Below are positions 1-8,281 of a DNA stretch of 64,000 bases, one piece after another. Each line of letters starts with the position of its first letter. Position 1 is the first letter of the stretch. Source of the DNA: Candidatus Saccharimonadota bacterium (GTDB lineage Bacteria > Patescibacteriota > Saccharimonadia > Saccharimonadales > Saccharimonadaceae); the NCBI GenBank assembly GCA_017406565.1, contig JAFQYG010000003.1, forward strand, positions 1 to 64,000, written 5' to 3'. The position numbers and the translations under genes are program-made. Below the pieces are notes generated by a model that was not told the DNA's origin, did no database searches, and was given only the letters and a program-made list of their open reading frames with translations.

Positions 1-1
1 A

Positions 2-1039
2 CTAACTCCTGTAGTTGGTGAGATGGGACAGCAAACACCTAGTAGCTCCGAACTAACCAATGGCGTACAACTTTGGGCTTCCAACTTCAGCCGTGAAGGT
101 TATGGCTTTGCTGGTTGGGCTGATTCCACTACCTACAACGGAGTAAAATACGGTCCTAATGAGACCATTACTGCTCCAGACGACATTTCTACTAACGGCT
201 ATTCCCTCTACGTCATCTGGATCAAATCTGCTGGCAATATGCAAAACTGGACCGGTTGTTCCAACTTAAGCCAAGGTGAAGTCACTGCCCTTAAAGATAG
301 TAGAGATAACGACGTCTATGCCGTAGCTAAACTCGCCGATGGCAAGTGTTGGATGATAGAAAACCTCAGACTAGAAAATACAGGAATTGATAATACCAAT
401 GGTTCGCTAGCTCAAGGTTACAACTCTAGTTTTATTGGCCTAGCTGATCCAGAACCTGCAGATTTCATTGACTCCACTACCGCTAACTCCCTCTATTCTA
501 TAGACGGTTCTACTGACGCTACTATCTCAGGTGACTACCAAGACCACAGATTTCCTCGTTATAACAACTCTAATACTAATTCTAGGCAATCCAGTTCTGG
601 GTATTCACCAACAAGAAACACATATTCATATGGTAACTACTACACTTGGCATGCTGCTATCGCAGACACTACCCATTATTATAGCGGTGACCATAACACT
701 ACTTCCATTTGCCCTGCAGGCTGGCACATACCAACAGGCATAGCCACCACTGGTGAATTCGCCCTTCTAGACATCGCTTTAGGTGGTACTGGTAGTAGAT
801 CATTTTCGCCAGTTTTATCCAATAGATACCGTTCATATCCTAACAATTTCCTCTACTCCGGCTTCTTCGATGAGTATGCGGACTATAGGAGTTATTATGG
901 CATTTATTGGTCGTCTACTGCATACAGTAGCGACCGTGCGTACGAAATGAGCCTGTATAATTTATACGACGGCGTCTATATAGGTGAATGGAACTATAAG
1001 TACCGCGGCCGCTCAATTAGGTGTATGATAGATTCCTAA
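2..1039 (+). CDS. Secreted FISUMP-domain surface protein (5' end outside window)
   Basis: The reading frame is open from the window edge, so this is the C-terminal part of a longer protein; the ATG at 23 is internal by comparison with the paralogue at 6518. The visible part has an InlB/Listeria-Bacteroides-type repeat (GYGFAGWADSTTYNG, then TNGYSLYVIW), then a FISUMP domain (Fibrobacter succinogenes major paralogous family): KCWMIENLRL, GNYYTWHAA, ICPAGWHIPT, YWSST and a terminal IRCM. FISUMP proteins are secreted or surface proteins of unclear function. About 110 residues around the repeat and the start of the FISUMP domain are nearly identical to the 6518 protein, while the rest diverges. 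No anchor or sorting signal follows the FISUMP domain. Adhesion or host interaction is inference only. Confidence 0.85.
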   Translation, partial: LTPVVGEMGQQTPSSSELTNGVQLWASNFSREGYGFAGWADSTTYNGVKYGPNETITAPDDISTNGYSLYVIWIKSAGNMQNWTGCSNLSQGEVTALKDSRDNDVYAVAKLADGKCWMIENLRLENTGIDNTNGSLAQGYNSSFIGLADPEPADFIDSTTANSLYSIDGSTDATISGDYQDHRFPRYNNSNTNSRQSSSGYSPTRNTYSYGNYYTWHAAIADTTHYYSGDHNTTSICPAGWHIPTGIATTGEFALLDIALGGTGSRSFSPVLSNRYRSYPNNFLYSGFFDEYADYRSYYGIYWSSTAYSSDRAYEMSLYNLYDGVYIGEWNYKYRGRSIRCMIDS

Positions 1040-1057
1040 TAAAACTATAGTTTAAAC

Positions 1058-3358
1058 CTATTTATCCTTAGTTATCTTTTTAGCCTTCCTCACCCCAGAC
1101 TTCTTCCGCTTTCCTCTCGCCCCACGTCGAGTAGTTTTGGGTTTTTCCTCTAACATTTTACGTGCTTCGGCCTCAGAAATCTTCTTCGGGTCAACATCTT
1201 TCGGAATCTTAGCGTTATTGCGTCGTCCTGGCCCTTTCACATACGGACCATACGCACCGTTAATAATCAATACATCACCCCAGTCTGCGATAATTGAATC
1301 CACCTTCTTTTGGTACAGAGGCAATGCTTCCTCAAACGTTACCGTATATGGATCGTAATCTTTCATTGGGATATTGTATTTACCACCTTTTAGATATGGT
1401 CCAAACGGTCCTGCCGCGGCAATTAACTCTGCGCCATCCGGTGCTTTACCTAGTATTCTGGGGAGCGACGGTAACTCTAATTGCTTCAAAGCTTGTTCCA
1501 GTGTCACGGTTTTCACGGATTTACGCTTTGGCAAAGGCGCAAATGTCGGCTTTTCTTTAGACTCTTTTTCATTATCGCCTAGTTGAATAAATCCACCAGT
1601 TTTCCCAACTTTCGCGTAAATTGGTTTGCCATTTTTTGGATGATGCCCAAGTAGGCGCGCATTATTATATCGTTCTACTCCGTTTGCGATAAGCACTGTA
1701 TCATGGAACGGACCATAGAAATCTCGGAGCATCTTTACGCGCTCCAATTTTGCATCCGCCACGAGGTCTAAGTCTTTTTCAATATTTGCAGTGAATTTAT
1801 AATCAACAATGTTCTTGAAGTTATCTAATAAAAATCCAGATACTAACTCGCCAATTGGCGTTGGAATCAGCTTTCCTTTATTGGCTCCAAATTTTTCTTT
1901 GACTAAGGACTTTTTAATAGAACTACCCTTTATATAAGATAACTCAACTACTTCTCGCTCTTCACCTTCTGATTCGCCTTTTTCAACATAACCACGCACT
2001 TGGATTGCTGTCATAATCGAAGCGTAAGTTGATGGTCGTCCGATACCTAGCTCCTCTAACTTTTTCACCAAAGAGCCTTCAGTATAGCGTGCTGGTGGTT
2101 TCGCAAAAGTTTGTTTAGCCGTTAGGGCCAAGCAATCTAACTGATCGCCTTTTGAGACTTTCGGTAGTTCCAAATCTTTAGATTTACCATAAACTTTTAA
2201 AAATCCATCGAATATTACTACTTCACCTTTAGCTACAAAATCATGCGAAATTTTAATAGTAGTTTTTGCAACCTTTGCCGCTGCCATTTGTGTAGCTACT
2301 GTGCGCGACCAAATCAAATTATAAAGTCGTTTTTCATAGTCATTCTTCCCTGCCGTTGTTCTGGTCACATCAGTTGGACGGATTGCTTCATGCGCTTCTT
2401 GTGCTGAGGCGCTTTTAGTCTTGAATGCTCGTATCTTTAGGTAGTTTTTACCAAATTTAGTTTCAATATATTTAGCAATCGCAGCCACTGCCTGTGATGA
2501 TAAATTCAAAGAATCAGTTCTATGATACGTAATCAACCCAGCCTGATATAACCCTTGTGCTGCTGACATCGTTGTGCGAGATGAGAATCCAAGCTTAGCG
2601 TTTGCCTCAATTTGCATTGATGCGGTAGTAAACGGTACTGGGTTTGCTTTAGTTCCCTCAGTTTCTTCAACATCTACAACTTCAAAATCGGCTTTAGCTA
2701 ATTTTTCTAGTAATTCATGTGCAGTTTTTTCATTCTTTGGCTGATTCTTTTCTAAGTTTGCATCAAATTCTGCCTTACCTTTCGCGAATTTACCGGTTAC
2801 CTTAAAATTTGATTTACTCTCAAATTTTTCAATCTGTTTTTCACGTTCTACGATTAACCTTAAAGCTGGTGACTGTACGCGCCCAGCTGACACTGCTCCA
2901 GGTACCTTTTTTCGCACCATATCAGATAAATCATAACCCACCAACATATCCAAAGTCTGCCTCGCCTGCTGCGAAGACACCATATTCATATCTACCGTAC
3001 GCGGGTTTTTAATGGCTTCCTCTAACGCTGGCTTAGTAATCTCGTGAAAAGTAATTCGTGCTGTATTCTTTGGCAATTCCAATACTTCGCAAAGATGCCA
3101 TGAAATCGATTCGCCTTCACGGTCTTCATCAGTTGCGAGCCAAATTTTATCAGCCTTTTTAGCTTCTTTTTTTAGTTCAGTAATAATAGACTTATGTTCT
3201 GGATCGATTTCATAAGTCACTTCAAAAGTAGCTTTGTCTACTCTAGTGTCTTTTCGAATATGTCCCACCGAAGCCAATACCTTAAAATCGCCACCGAGAT
3301 ATTTCTCTATAGTTTTAGCTTTTGCTGGGCTCTCTACTATTACTAAATTTTTTGCCAT
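1058..3358 (-). CDS. topA: DNA topoisomerase I
   Basis: Type IA topoisomerase relaxing negative supercoils. The TOPRIM domain begins at the N-terminus (KNLVIVESPAKAKTIEKYLG) and contains the acidic DEDREGE motif. The active-site tyrosine is Tyr278 in LITYHRTDS. The C-terminus carries two topo_C-type repeats (GPFGPYLKGGKYNIP, GAYGPYVKGPGRRNNAKIP) and a Lys/Arg-rich tail instead of cysteine zinc fingers. At 766 residues it is close to family length. I place the start at 3358, not further upstream, because MAKNLVIVES is the canonical N-terminus and a TATCAT -10 box ends exactly 6 bases before this ATG, predicting a leaderless mRNA. Confidence 0.96.
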   Translation of the reverse strand: MAKNLVIVESPAKAKTIEKYLGGDFKVLASVGHIRKDTRVDKATFEVTYEIDPEHKSIITELKKEAKKADKIWLATDEDREGESISWHLCEVLELPKNTARITFHEITKPALEEAIKNPRTVDMNMVSSQQARQTLDMLVGYDLSDMVRKKVPGAVSAGRVQSPALRLIVEREKQIEKFESKSNFKVTGKFAKGKAEFDANLEKNQPKNEKTAHELLEKLAKADFEVVDVEETEGTKANPVPFTTASMQIEANAKLGFSSRTTMSAAQGLYQAGLITYHRTDSLNLSSQAVAAIAKYIETKFGKNYLKIRAFKTKSASAQEAHEAIRPTDVTRTTAGKNDYEKRLYNLIWSRTVATQMAAAKVAKTTIKISHDFVAKGEVVIFDGFLKVYGKSKDLELPKVSKGDQLDCLALTAKQTFAKPPARYTEGSLVKKLEELGIGRPSTYASIMTAIQVRGYVEKGESEGEEREVVELSYIKGSSIKKSLVKEKFGANKGKLIPTPIGELVSGFLLDNFKNIVDYKFTANIEKDLDLVADAKLERVKMLRDFYGPFHDTVLIANGVERYNNARLLGHHPKNGKPIYAKVGKTGGFIQLGDNEKESKEKPTFAPLPKRKSVKTVTLEQALKQLELPSLPRILGKAPDGAELIAAAGPFGPYLKGGKYNIPMKDYDPYTVTFEEALPLYQKKVDSIIADWGDVLIINGAYGPYVKGPGRRNNAKIPKDVDPKKISEAEARKMLEEKPKTTRRGARGKRKKSGVRKAKKITKDK

Positions 3359-3364
3359 ATAATT

Positions 3365-3370
3365 ATGATA
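3365..3370 (-). promoter_or_regulatory. -10 box of topA (leaderless type)
   Basis: TGT-TATCAT with 6 bases to the topA ATG, so transcription should begin at or next to the start codon. Confidence 0.55.
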
Positions 3371-3400
3371 ACACACGACGTCAAACATTAGCAGCATTAT

Positions 3401-3428
3401 TTGACAAGCATTCTATCCGTGGTATGAT
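3401..3428 (+). promoter_or_regulatory. Sigma70-type promoter of small gene 3492
   Basis: TTGACA at 3401-3406, a 16-base spacer, TATGAT at 3423-3428. It drives the small gene at 3492 and lies back to back with the topA promoter. Confidence 0.75.
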
Positions 3429-3491
3429 GGATGTCATGGTGGTGACAGCCATTCCGAAGAAGGTATTTTTAGTATCTAAGGAGGTGGCCAA

Positions 3492-3767
3492 ATGTTTAAA
3501 GAACATCATAATCAGGTGGACAATAAACGCGACGAATTGATAGATTGTGCAATCCATCAATGTCACAATGAAGAACTAGACCTTTACGAAGAGTATCTAC
3601 GGGACCTTGAGGAAGAGATTTGTCAAAGATTTCAAGATACCTTAGATGATTATTACGACCTCAGAGCCGACTATATCATCGGAGGCTATCAAAAATTCAT
3701 TGATAATATCTACAGAGCTCCTGATATTGAAGTCGAAAGAATCCATGCTCGTGTTTTCGGCAATTAA
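3492..3767 (+). CDS. Small acidic helical protein, paralogue of 3903
   Basis: Unrecognised 91-residue protein rich in Glu, Asp and Tyr, predicted helical, with no signal peptide or membrane segment. A near-ideal Shine-Dalgarno (AAGGAGGTGG, 3478-3487) sits 7 bases from the ATG, with a strong promoter upstream and an intrinsic terminator downstream, so it is a self-contained, probably highly expressed transcription unit. Its C-terminus (IDNIYRAPDIEVERIHARVF) matches the C-terminus of the next gene (IDDLDRASDKKVEELYHNIF), marking them as diverged tandem duplicates. Function is unknown. Confidence 0.75.
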   Translation: MFKEHHNQVDNKRDELIDCAIHQCHNEELDLYEEYLRDLEEEICQRFQDTLDDYYDLRADYIIGGYQKFIDNIYRAPDIEVERIHARVFGN

Positions 3768-3796
3768 TTTGCCGAAAATACCCACCACCCGCACCT

Positions 3797-3824
3797 TAAA
3801 CCCCGATTTAGTGTCGGGGTTTTT
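3797..3824 (+). terminator. Intrinsic terminator after small gene 3492
   Basis: CCCCGA / TCGGGG stem with a 7-base loop followed by five T. Confidence 0.85.
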
Positions 3825-3848
3825 GCCAGGACCATTTTTTACACGAAA

Positions 3849-3877
3849 TTGACAAAAATATCTAACCATGATATAAT
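3849..3877 (+). promoter_or_regulatory. Consensus promoter of small gene 3903
   Basis: TTGACA (3849-3854), exactly 17 bases, TATAAT (3872-3877). The predicted start site is near 3884, which excludes the ATG at 3885 as a normally led start and supports the ATG at 3903. Confidence 0.85.
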
Positions 3878-3902
3878 ATAAATTATGGAAGGGGGTGACA
3901 AC

Positions 3903-4160
3903 ATGTACTTTAGCAAAAAAACGATTAATGCAGAAAGAGCTGCAATCAGAAAATACTACGAGAGTAAATATCAAAGGCTTATCAACAAGGAATACAACGA
4001 ATATATTGATTCACAGAAAGATGAAAAGCCCAAGTATGCTAGAGATTTTTTAAGGACAAAGACTAAATTCCTGATGCGTGAAAAGAATAATCTCATCGAT
4101 GATTTAGATCGAGCCAGCGATAAAAAAGTCGAAGAACTCTATCACAATATTTTCGGTTAA
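3903..4160 (+). CDS. Small basic/acidic helical protein, paralogue of 3492
   Basis: Unrecognised 85-residue, highly charged, tyrosine-rich protein. The start is set at the ATG at 3903 because a GAAGGGGGTGA Shine-Dalgarno lies just upstream; an in-frame ATG at 3885 falls on the predicted transcription start. It has its own consensus promoter and a terminator, like its neighbour at 3492, and shares with it the C-terminal pattern I-D-x-[IL]-x-R-A-x-D-x-x-V-E. No function can be assigned. Strong signals on such short genes suggest an abundant structural, regulatory or nucleic-acid-associated protein (inference). Confidence 0.75.
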   Translation: MYFSKKTINAERAAIRKYYESKYQRLINKEYNEYIDSQKDEKPKYARDFLRTKTKFLMREKNNLIDDLDRASDKKVEELYHNIFG

Positions 4161-4171
4161 TCGTACACACT

Positions 4172-4200
4172 TTGCCCCAGCCATAGTGCTGGGGAATTTT
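4172..4200. terminator. Intrinsic terminator between convergent genes
   Basis: CCCCAGC / GCTGGGG stem (4175-4194) with a 6-base loop and a T-rich tail on the + strand. It serves the gene at 3903 and may also stop the opposing transcript. Confidence 0.75.
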
Positions 4201-5101
4201 ATAGTTTATCTACTTTGGTTACATAAAAAACTTCGCAAGCGCCATCACCAAAATCACTTCGTGTACTACTAGAAACGAGTTGGATTCCTCCATAGCGCAC
4301 AGTCACTAAGTATCCAGATAATCTTACTTTATCGCCTTTCTTTAATCCGAAAACTTGGCTGCGTATTTCGGTCGAGCTTGGGATTATATGATTATTAGAA
4401 AACTCATGTAGGGCCAACATTTTGTTACCAAAAACACCTCTCACCTCCGATATATCTAAATTATTATATTCTTGTCCGTCAATTATTGGGTTACAAAATC
4501 TGCCACTTTGTTTAAAATTTGCTGTTCCACGGTGCAGAGCATCAACCAATCCGCCCCAAACCAAACAAACATCCCTCGGCACCAGTGTGTCATAATCACC
4601 TAGTCCCCAATAATCTTTTACACTTGCAACCACCGCGGTGATATCATAATAATATCTATAAGTGACTCCAATTTCACGTCCCTTATAGGTGCCATTTTCT
4701 CTACCATCGACTTCAATCTGAATTGGTTCCCTATCGAGAGATGGCGAATAATCATCATAATAATTCTCTATCCCCTCAGCTGTTAAAGAGTTTTGGAAAC
4801 TAAATCTTCCATATATGTATACTATAGCCGGAATTGTCGATAGGATTATAAACCCAATTAGTATGATCCAAGTTTTTTTCTTGGGTGCAGCAGCCTGTGG
4901 TCTCTCGGTCTTTTCTTCTGGTACTGTGAGCGCAACTAATTCTTTATTATATCTAGCTCCATCAATTTCACCTTTTTCAAAGCGCGCCTTTAAGGCTGCT
5001 TTTGTTGCTTCTTCTTCAGCTTTTTCCTTCTCAGTCGTTAGATCTTCCCTGCTTTCGTTAGCTGCTCTAACTCGCTGAAGTCTATCATCTTCTGGACTCA
5101 T
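4199..5101 (-). CDS. Single-pass membrane protein with short helical cytoplasmic domain
   Basis: 300 residues from the ATG at 5101, chosen because TATAAT ends 6 bases upstream. The first ~75 residues are a charged helical region containing a SHOCT-like stretch (LKARFEKGEIDGARYNKEL), followed by one transmembrane helix (WIILIGFIILSTIPAIVYIYG) and about 200 extracytoplasmic residues. The outer part resembles, loosely, a nucleic-acid-binding-like beta domain seen in other small membrane proteins (GLKKGDKVRLSGYLVTV near the end), but I do not recognise a named family. It contains several cysteines (CLVWGG, RFCNP, ACEVFY) that could form disulfides. Function unknown. Confidence 0.8.
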   Translation of the reverse strand: MSPEDDRLQRVRAANESREDLTTEKEKAEEEATKAALKARFEKGEIDGARYNKELVALTVPEEKTERPQAAAPKKKTWIILIGFIILSTIPAIVYIYGRFSFQNSLTAEGIENYYDDYSPSLDREPIQIEVDGRENGTYKGREIGVTYRYYYDITAVVASVKDYWGLGDYDTLVPRDVCLVWGGLVDALHRGTANFKQSGRFCNPIIDGQEYNNLDISEVRGVFGNKMLALHEFSNNHIIPSSTEIRSQVFGLKKGDKVRLSGYLVTVRYGGIQLVSSSTRSDFGDGACEVFYVTKVDKL

Positions 5102-5107
5102 ACCTTG

Positions 5108-5113
5108 ATTATA
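5108..5113 (-). promoter_or_regulatory. Extended -10 of the 4199-5101 gene (leaderless type)
   Basis: TGC-TATAAT followed by 6 bases (CAAGGT) and the ATG at 5101. Confidence 0.75.
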
Positions 5114-5129
5114 GCATAACCATAATATC

Positions 5130-5166
5130 AAAAAAGCCTCAGGTAAGGGTGGGCATCACCTGAGGC
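5130..5166 (-). terminator. Strong intrinsic terminator of the 5130-5438 RNA
   Basis: On the minus strand GCCTCAGGT pairs with ACCTGAGGC (9 bp) and is followed by six T. Confidence 0.9.
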
Positions 5167-5438
5167 TATTTTGGCCCTCTAACGCTTCACTACTATACCG
5201 GGTGAACCCCGGAGCGTAACCCACCTCACACAAATTGGGGCCCGCCGGTTAGAGGGATTGCTAAGCCTTCGAAAGTGGCCTTTCAAAGTGGAGGTAATAC
5301 TTATAAGCAATTAAACCATGAAGAAATTTAATGCCCGAAAGGGTTTCAAAAGCTCGCAACTTCTGCTATACTGGAAGTAGTATAGCTGAAATCATAACTT
5401 ATTTAGGTGCGGTGTGGCACGCTTTTTGCGTACCAACT
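5130..5438 (-). ncRNA. Structured ~309-nt non-coding RNA, family not identified
   Basis: A stretch without credible coding potential is bounded by a perfect TTGACA-N17-TATAAT promoter and a strong terminator, both on the minus strand. The RNA is rich in stems, from 5' to 3': GGTACGC/GCGTGCC with an A5 loop (5434-5416), CTATACT/AGTATAG (near 5385-5366), a 9-bp stem CTTTGAAAG/CTTTCGAAG with a GCCA loop (5288-5267) enclosed by ATTGCT/AGCAAT, CCCTCTAAC pairing at distance with GTTAGAGGG, ACGCT/AGCGT, and the hairpin CCGGG-GTTCA-CCCGG. I looked for and did not find RNase P core motifs (GAGGAAAGTCC), the tmRNA ends, the SRP domain IV core or a 6S-like rod. The length and strong signals suggest a housekeeping or abundant regulatory RNA. 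Confidence 0.75.
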
Positions 5439-5444
5439 GTCTTA

Positions 5445-5473
5445 ATTATAGCACAGGAGAATTAAAATGTCAA
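5445..5473 (-). promoter_or_regulatory. Consensus promoter of the 5130-5438 RNA, overlapping the dprA start
   Basis: Minus-strand TTGACA (5473-5468), 17-base spacer, TGC-TATAAT (5450-5445). The -35 box lies over the dprA start codon (5467-5469), so RNA-polymerase binding here could interfere with dprA transcription. Confidence 0.88.
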
Positions 5474-6453
5474 CACTTTTTAACAACTTTTTTGAAAAAA
5501 TCAACCAAATTTCACCCCTAGAGCACAATTTTACAGAGGTGTTAGACGCCATTGCGCTTAAGCCTAAAACATTGTTTTTTTATGGTAAATTACCACAAAA
5601 TGTGTCAAAAAATGGCAAAATGACTCGCCCCAAAACCGTCGCAATCGTTGGTTCTAGACATAACACTAGCTATGGCGAGGAAATCGCTTACAGACTCGCT
5701 TATGAGCTTGCCAAACATAATGTAATCATAGTTTCGGGTCTAGCCTACGGAATCGACTCAATCGCCCATAAGGGTTGTCTTGCAGCCGGTGGTAAGACGA
5801 TTGCCGTACTTGGTACCCCAATCGACCATATCTATCCAGCCAATCATAAAACCTTGGCTAGAGAAATTCTCCACCAGGATGGCGCCATCATTTCGGAATA
5901 TGCCCCTAAAACTCACGATTATTATGATTCCCCGCTCGCTCCGGGCGAATATTATGATGATGCTGGCAGTCGCACTCAAGATCCTAAGATTTCATTCTTA
6001 TATCGTAATCGCCTAATCTCTGGTTTATCCGATGTCGTAGTCGTAGTCGAAGCCGCCGAAAAATCCGGTTCGCTGAATACTGCCACCCACGCTTTGGAAC
6101 AAGGCAAAGATGTTTTTGCCGTACCAGGTAATATCACCAATCCCTATTCACAGGGTTGTAACAAGTTAATCAAACAGGGCGCCACTCCCTACACCACACC
6201 TAAAGATATTTTGGCACTTTTATTTCCAGAAGAGTATATCAAAAGGCATAAAAAAATGAGAGCCCAACGTCTCATCGGCGATACTGATGCCGAGACGCTT
6301 GTTCTCCAAGCTATTGCAAGTGGACTTCGCTCTGGTGAAGCCATCATGGAGTCCACCAAACTCCCACCCGAAGTCTTCAGCCAGACTGCCACACTTCTTG
6401 AAATCAAATCTCGCATTCATTCGCTCGGTATGAATAATTGGGGGCTAGTATAG
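5467..6453 (+). CDS. dprA: DNA processing protein DprA (Smf)
   Basis: RecA loader for incoming single-stranded DNA during natural transformation. The Rossmann-fold DprA domain shows VAIVGSRHNTSYGEE, IIVSGLAYGIDSIAH, AVLGTPIDHIYPANH, FLYRNRLISGLSD, EAAEKSGSLNTATHALEQG and VFAVPGNITNPYSQG, and a C-terminal DprA-type winged-helix region follows. Length (328) is normal for the short form. Between IISEYAP and FLYRNR there is an insertion of roughly 25 residues rich in Tyr, Asp and Pro. The start is supported by AGGAGA upstream. Presence of dprA fits DNA uptake in Saccharibacteria. The promoter of the opposing RNA overlaps its start. Confidence 0.95.
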   Translation: MSTLFNNFFEKINQISPLEHNFTEVLDAIALKPKTLFFYGKLPQNVSKNGKMTRPKTVAIVGSRHNTSYGEEIAYRLAYELAKHNVIIVSGLAYGIDSIAHKGCLAAGGKTIAVLGTPIDHIYPANHKTLAREILHQDGAIISEYAPKTHDYYDSPLAPGEYYDDAGSRTQDPKISFLYRNRLISGLSDVVVVVEAAEKSGSLNTATHALEQGKDVFAVPGNITNPYSQGCNKLIKQGATPYTTPKDILALLFPEEYIKRHKKMRAQRLIGDTDAETLVLQAIASGLRSGEAIMESTKLPPEVFSQTATLLEIKSRIHSLGMNNWGLV

Positions 6454-6456
6454 TGC

Positions 6457-6484
6457 TTGCAATAGATTTTATATATGTTATTAT
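6457..6484 (+). promoter_or_regulatory. Promoter of the 6518 surface gene
   Basis: TTGCAA (6457-6462), 16 bases, TGT-TATTAT (6479-6484). It partly overlaps the end of dprA. Confidence 0.6.
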
Positions 6485-6517
6485 AAAAACATAAAGGTAA
6501 TACATTAAATCATACTC

Positions 6518-8278
6518 ATGAAAAGAAAAATCATAACCTCTACTTTAACAGGGGCAACAAAAATCATACTCTTAAGTCCAATAATCATAACTCTATGTTT
6601 ATTAAACATACTATTTTATTCTTTTGATAATTCATTAGCTTTAACTTACTCATCCAACGCCGAGGTCGGCTTCACCTTCAATCCTACTATCTCAGTAAAC
6701 TTGTCTGGTGATTTACTAATCAATAATCTCTCCCCAGGTTCAGTCTCAGACTCTAATACTATCAATGTAAATGTATCTACCAATGCCTCTCAGGGCTATG
6801 TGCTAACTGCTACTTCTGGTACAAAGACTACTAATACAGACTTAGTCAATCAAACCAATTCAGCCTATAAGTTCTCTAGTATTGCTACTAATGCTAGTCT
6901 ATCAAACCTCACTACAGACAATACCTGGGGCTTCTCCTATTCAGAAGACAGTGGCACTAATTGGTCTAACTATTCAGGTCTTCCATTAGACAATGATGAT
7001 GAAGGAGCTACCGGAAAACAATTAATCAATACTATTAACCCAGCAGACAATAGAACTCTGCAGTTCAAAATAGCAGCTAGAGCATCCAGTAACCAAGCTG
7101 CTGGTACTTATATAAATACCATTAACTTCTATGCTGTAGCTAATCCAGATCCTACCCTGCAGCCTGTTTCTTGTCCTGCTGGGAAGGTTTGCTACAATGC
7201 CAATTCCTTAACCACAGTTCAGGGTGAGATGGGGCAACAGACTGCCAATAATGGCGCAGAAAAGACACTGTGGGCATCTAATTTCAAAAGAAATGGCTAT
7301 GGCTTTGCTGGTTGGGCTGATTCCACCACTTATAACGGCCTACGTTATGGTCCTAATCAAACCATTACCGCCCCTAGTGATATCAGTACCAACGGATATT
7401 CCCTTTACGCTATCTGGGTTAAATCTGCTGGCGACATGCAAAACTGGACTGGTTGTTCTAGCCTAAGTCAAGGTGAAGTCACCGCTCTTAAAGATACTAG
7501 AGACAACGATGTTTATGCTGTAGCTAAATTAGCTGACGGTAAATGCTGGATGATTGAAAACTTAAGACTAGATGATTCCGCTACGTTATCCTCCATCAAC
7601 ACTCATAATCCATCCCTACCATTAACTAACATCTATGACACAGGAGCAACCTCAAATCACTTATCCCCAACTTCATTCGTAGTTTATGATGCCGCCACAA
7701 CTCCAGAAGGATGGTGTTTTAATAGATCCGCTGCCTGTGACAATCAATCTAGACTCAGCACAATTAACACAGCTCTTTTCACTAATAATACCTCCTCAAA
7801 CTACGATGCTAATGGTGATGTGTATAGTTACGGAAATTATTACAACTGGTACTCAGCTACAGCAGGTCATGGTAAATATGGCACTAGCTATGGCAATGGT
7901 TACTACGCTCCTGGTGATATTTGCCCAGTCGGGTGGTATTTACCTACCGGTGGTTCATCTACGGCGGACTTCAACACACTAGATATTTCTATGGGTGGAG
8001 CAGGTCAAGAATATCAAGGCGGCGATGCTGGTACATTATCTTCACGTAAATGGCGTTCATATCCAAATAATTTTGTCTTATCTGATAGTCCTTCTAGCAA
8101 TGACGGCTCATCCATCTTATTATTTCGAGGTATGAATGGAAGCTATTGGTCTTCTTCCGGAGAAAATGATAAAGAAGCTTACAAATTAAGTTTTGGATCT
8201 AACTATATAGCCCCAGGCGCTGGCACTGTTAGCTACAAGGATGGTGGAGGGACAGTCCGCTGTATCGCCGGCACCTAA
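6518..8278 (+). CDS. Large secreted FISUMP-domain surface protein
   Basis: 586 residues. A basic N-terminus and a hydrophobic segment (about residues 15-35) form a signal peptide or anchor. Residues ~40-210 are Ser/Thr/Asn-rich, beta-rich and resemble the WxL/spore-coat-U-like N-terminal domains of the 13703 protein (INVNVSTNASQGYVLTA versus LNVSTNNANGFTASM). A cysteine-bracketed segment (SCPAGKVCYNAN) leads to an InlB-type repeat (GYGFAGWADSTTYNG) and then the FISUMP domain (KCWMIENLRL, GNYYNWYSA, ICPVGWYLPT, YWSSS, VRCIAGT). No sorting signal is present at the C-terminus, so it is probably secreted or retained by its N-terminal segment. It is one of three FISUMP paralogues here and the closest relative of the gene at 2-1039. 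Ligand and role are unknown. Confidence 0.88.
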   Translation: MKRKIITSTLTGATKIILLSPIIITLCLLNILFYSFDNSLALTYSSNAEVGFTFNPTISVNLSGDLLINNLSPGSVSDSNTINVNVSTNASQGYVLTATSGTKTTNTDLVNQTNSAYKFSSIATNASLSNLTTDNTWGFSYSEDSGTNWSNYSGLPLDNDDEGATGKQLINTINPADNRTLQFKIAARASSNQAAGTYINTINFYAVANPDPTLQPVSCPAGKVCYNANSLTTVQGEMGQQTANNGAEKTLWASNFKRNGYGFAGWADSTTYNGLRYGPNQTITAPSDISTNGYSLYAIWVKSAGDMQNWTGCSSLSQGEVTALKDTRDNDVYAVAKLADGKCWMIENLRLDDSATLSSINTHNPSLPLTNIYDTGATSNHLSPTSFVVYDAATTPEGWCFNRSAACDNQSRLSTINTALFTNNTSSNYDANGDVYSYGNYYNWYSATAGHGKYGTSYGNGYYAPGDICPVGWYLPTGGSSTADFNTLDISMGGAGQEYQGGDAGTLSSRKWRSYPNNFVLSDSPSSNDGSSILLFRGMNGSYWSSSGENDKEAYKLSFGSNYIAPGAGTVSYKDGGGTVRCIAGT

Positions 8279-8281
8279 TAA

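Noticed and set aside
3885-3902. ATG at 3885 as the start of the second small gene
   Set aside because: It coincides with the predicted transcription start, and the good Shine-Dalgarno serves the ATG at 3903.
5130-5438. RNase P RNA, tmRNA, SRP RNA or 6S RNA
   Set aside because: Size and strong signals fit RNase P or tmRNA, but GAGGAAAGTCC, the tmRNA tRNA-like ends with CCA, the SRP core and a 6S rod are all missing by eye. A covariance-model search is needed to be certain.
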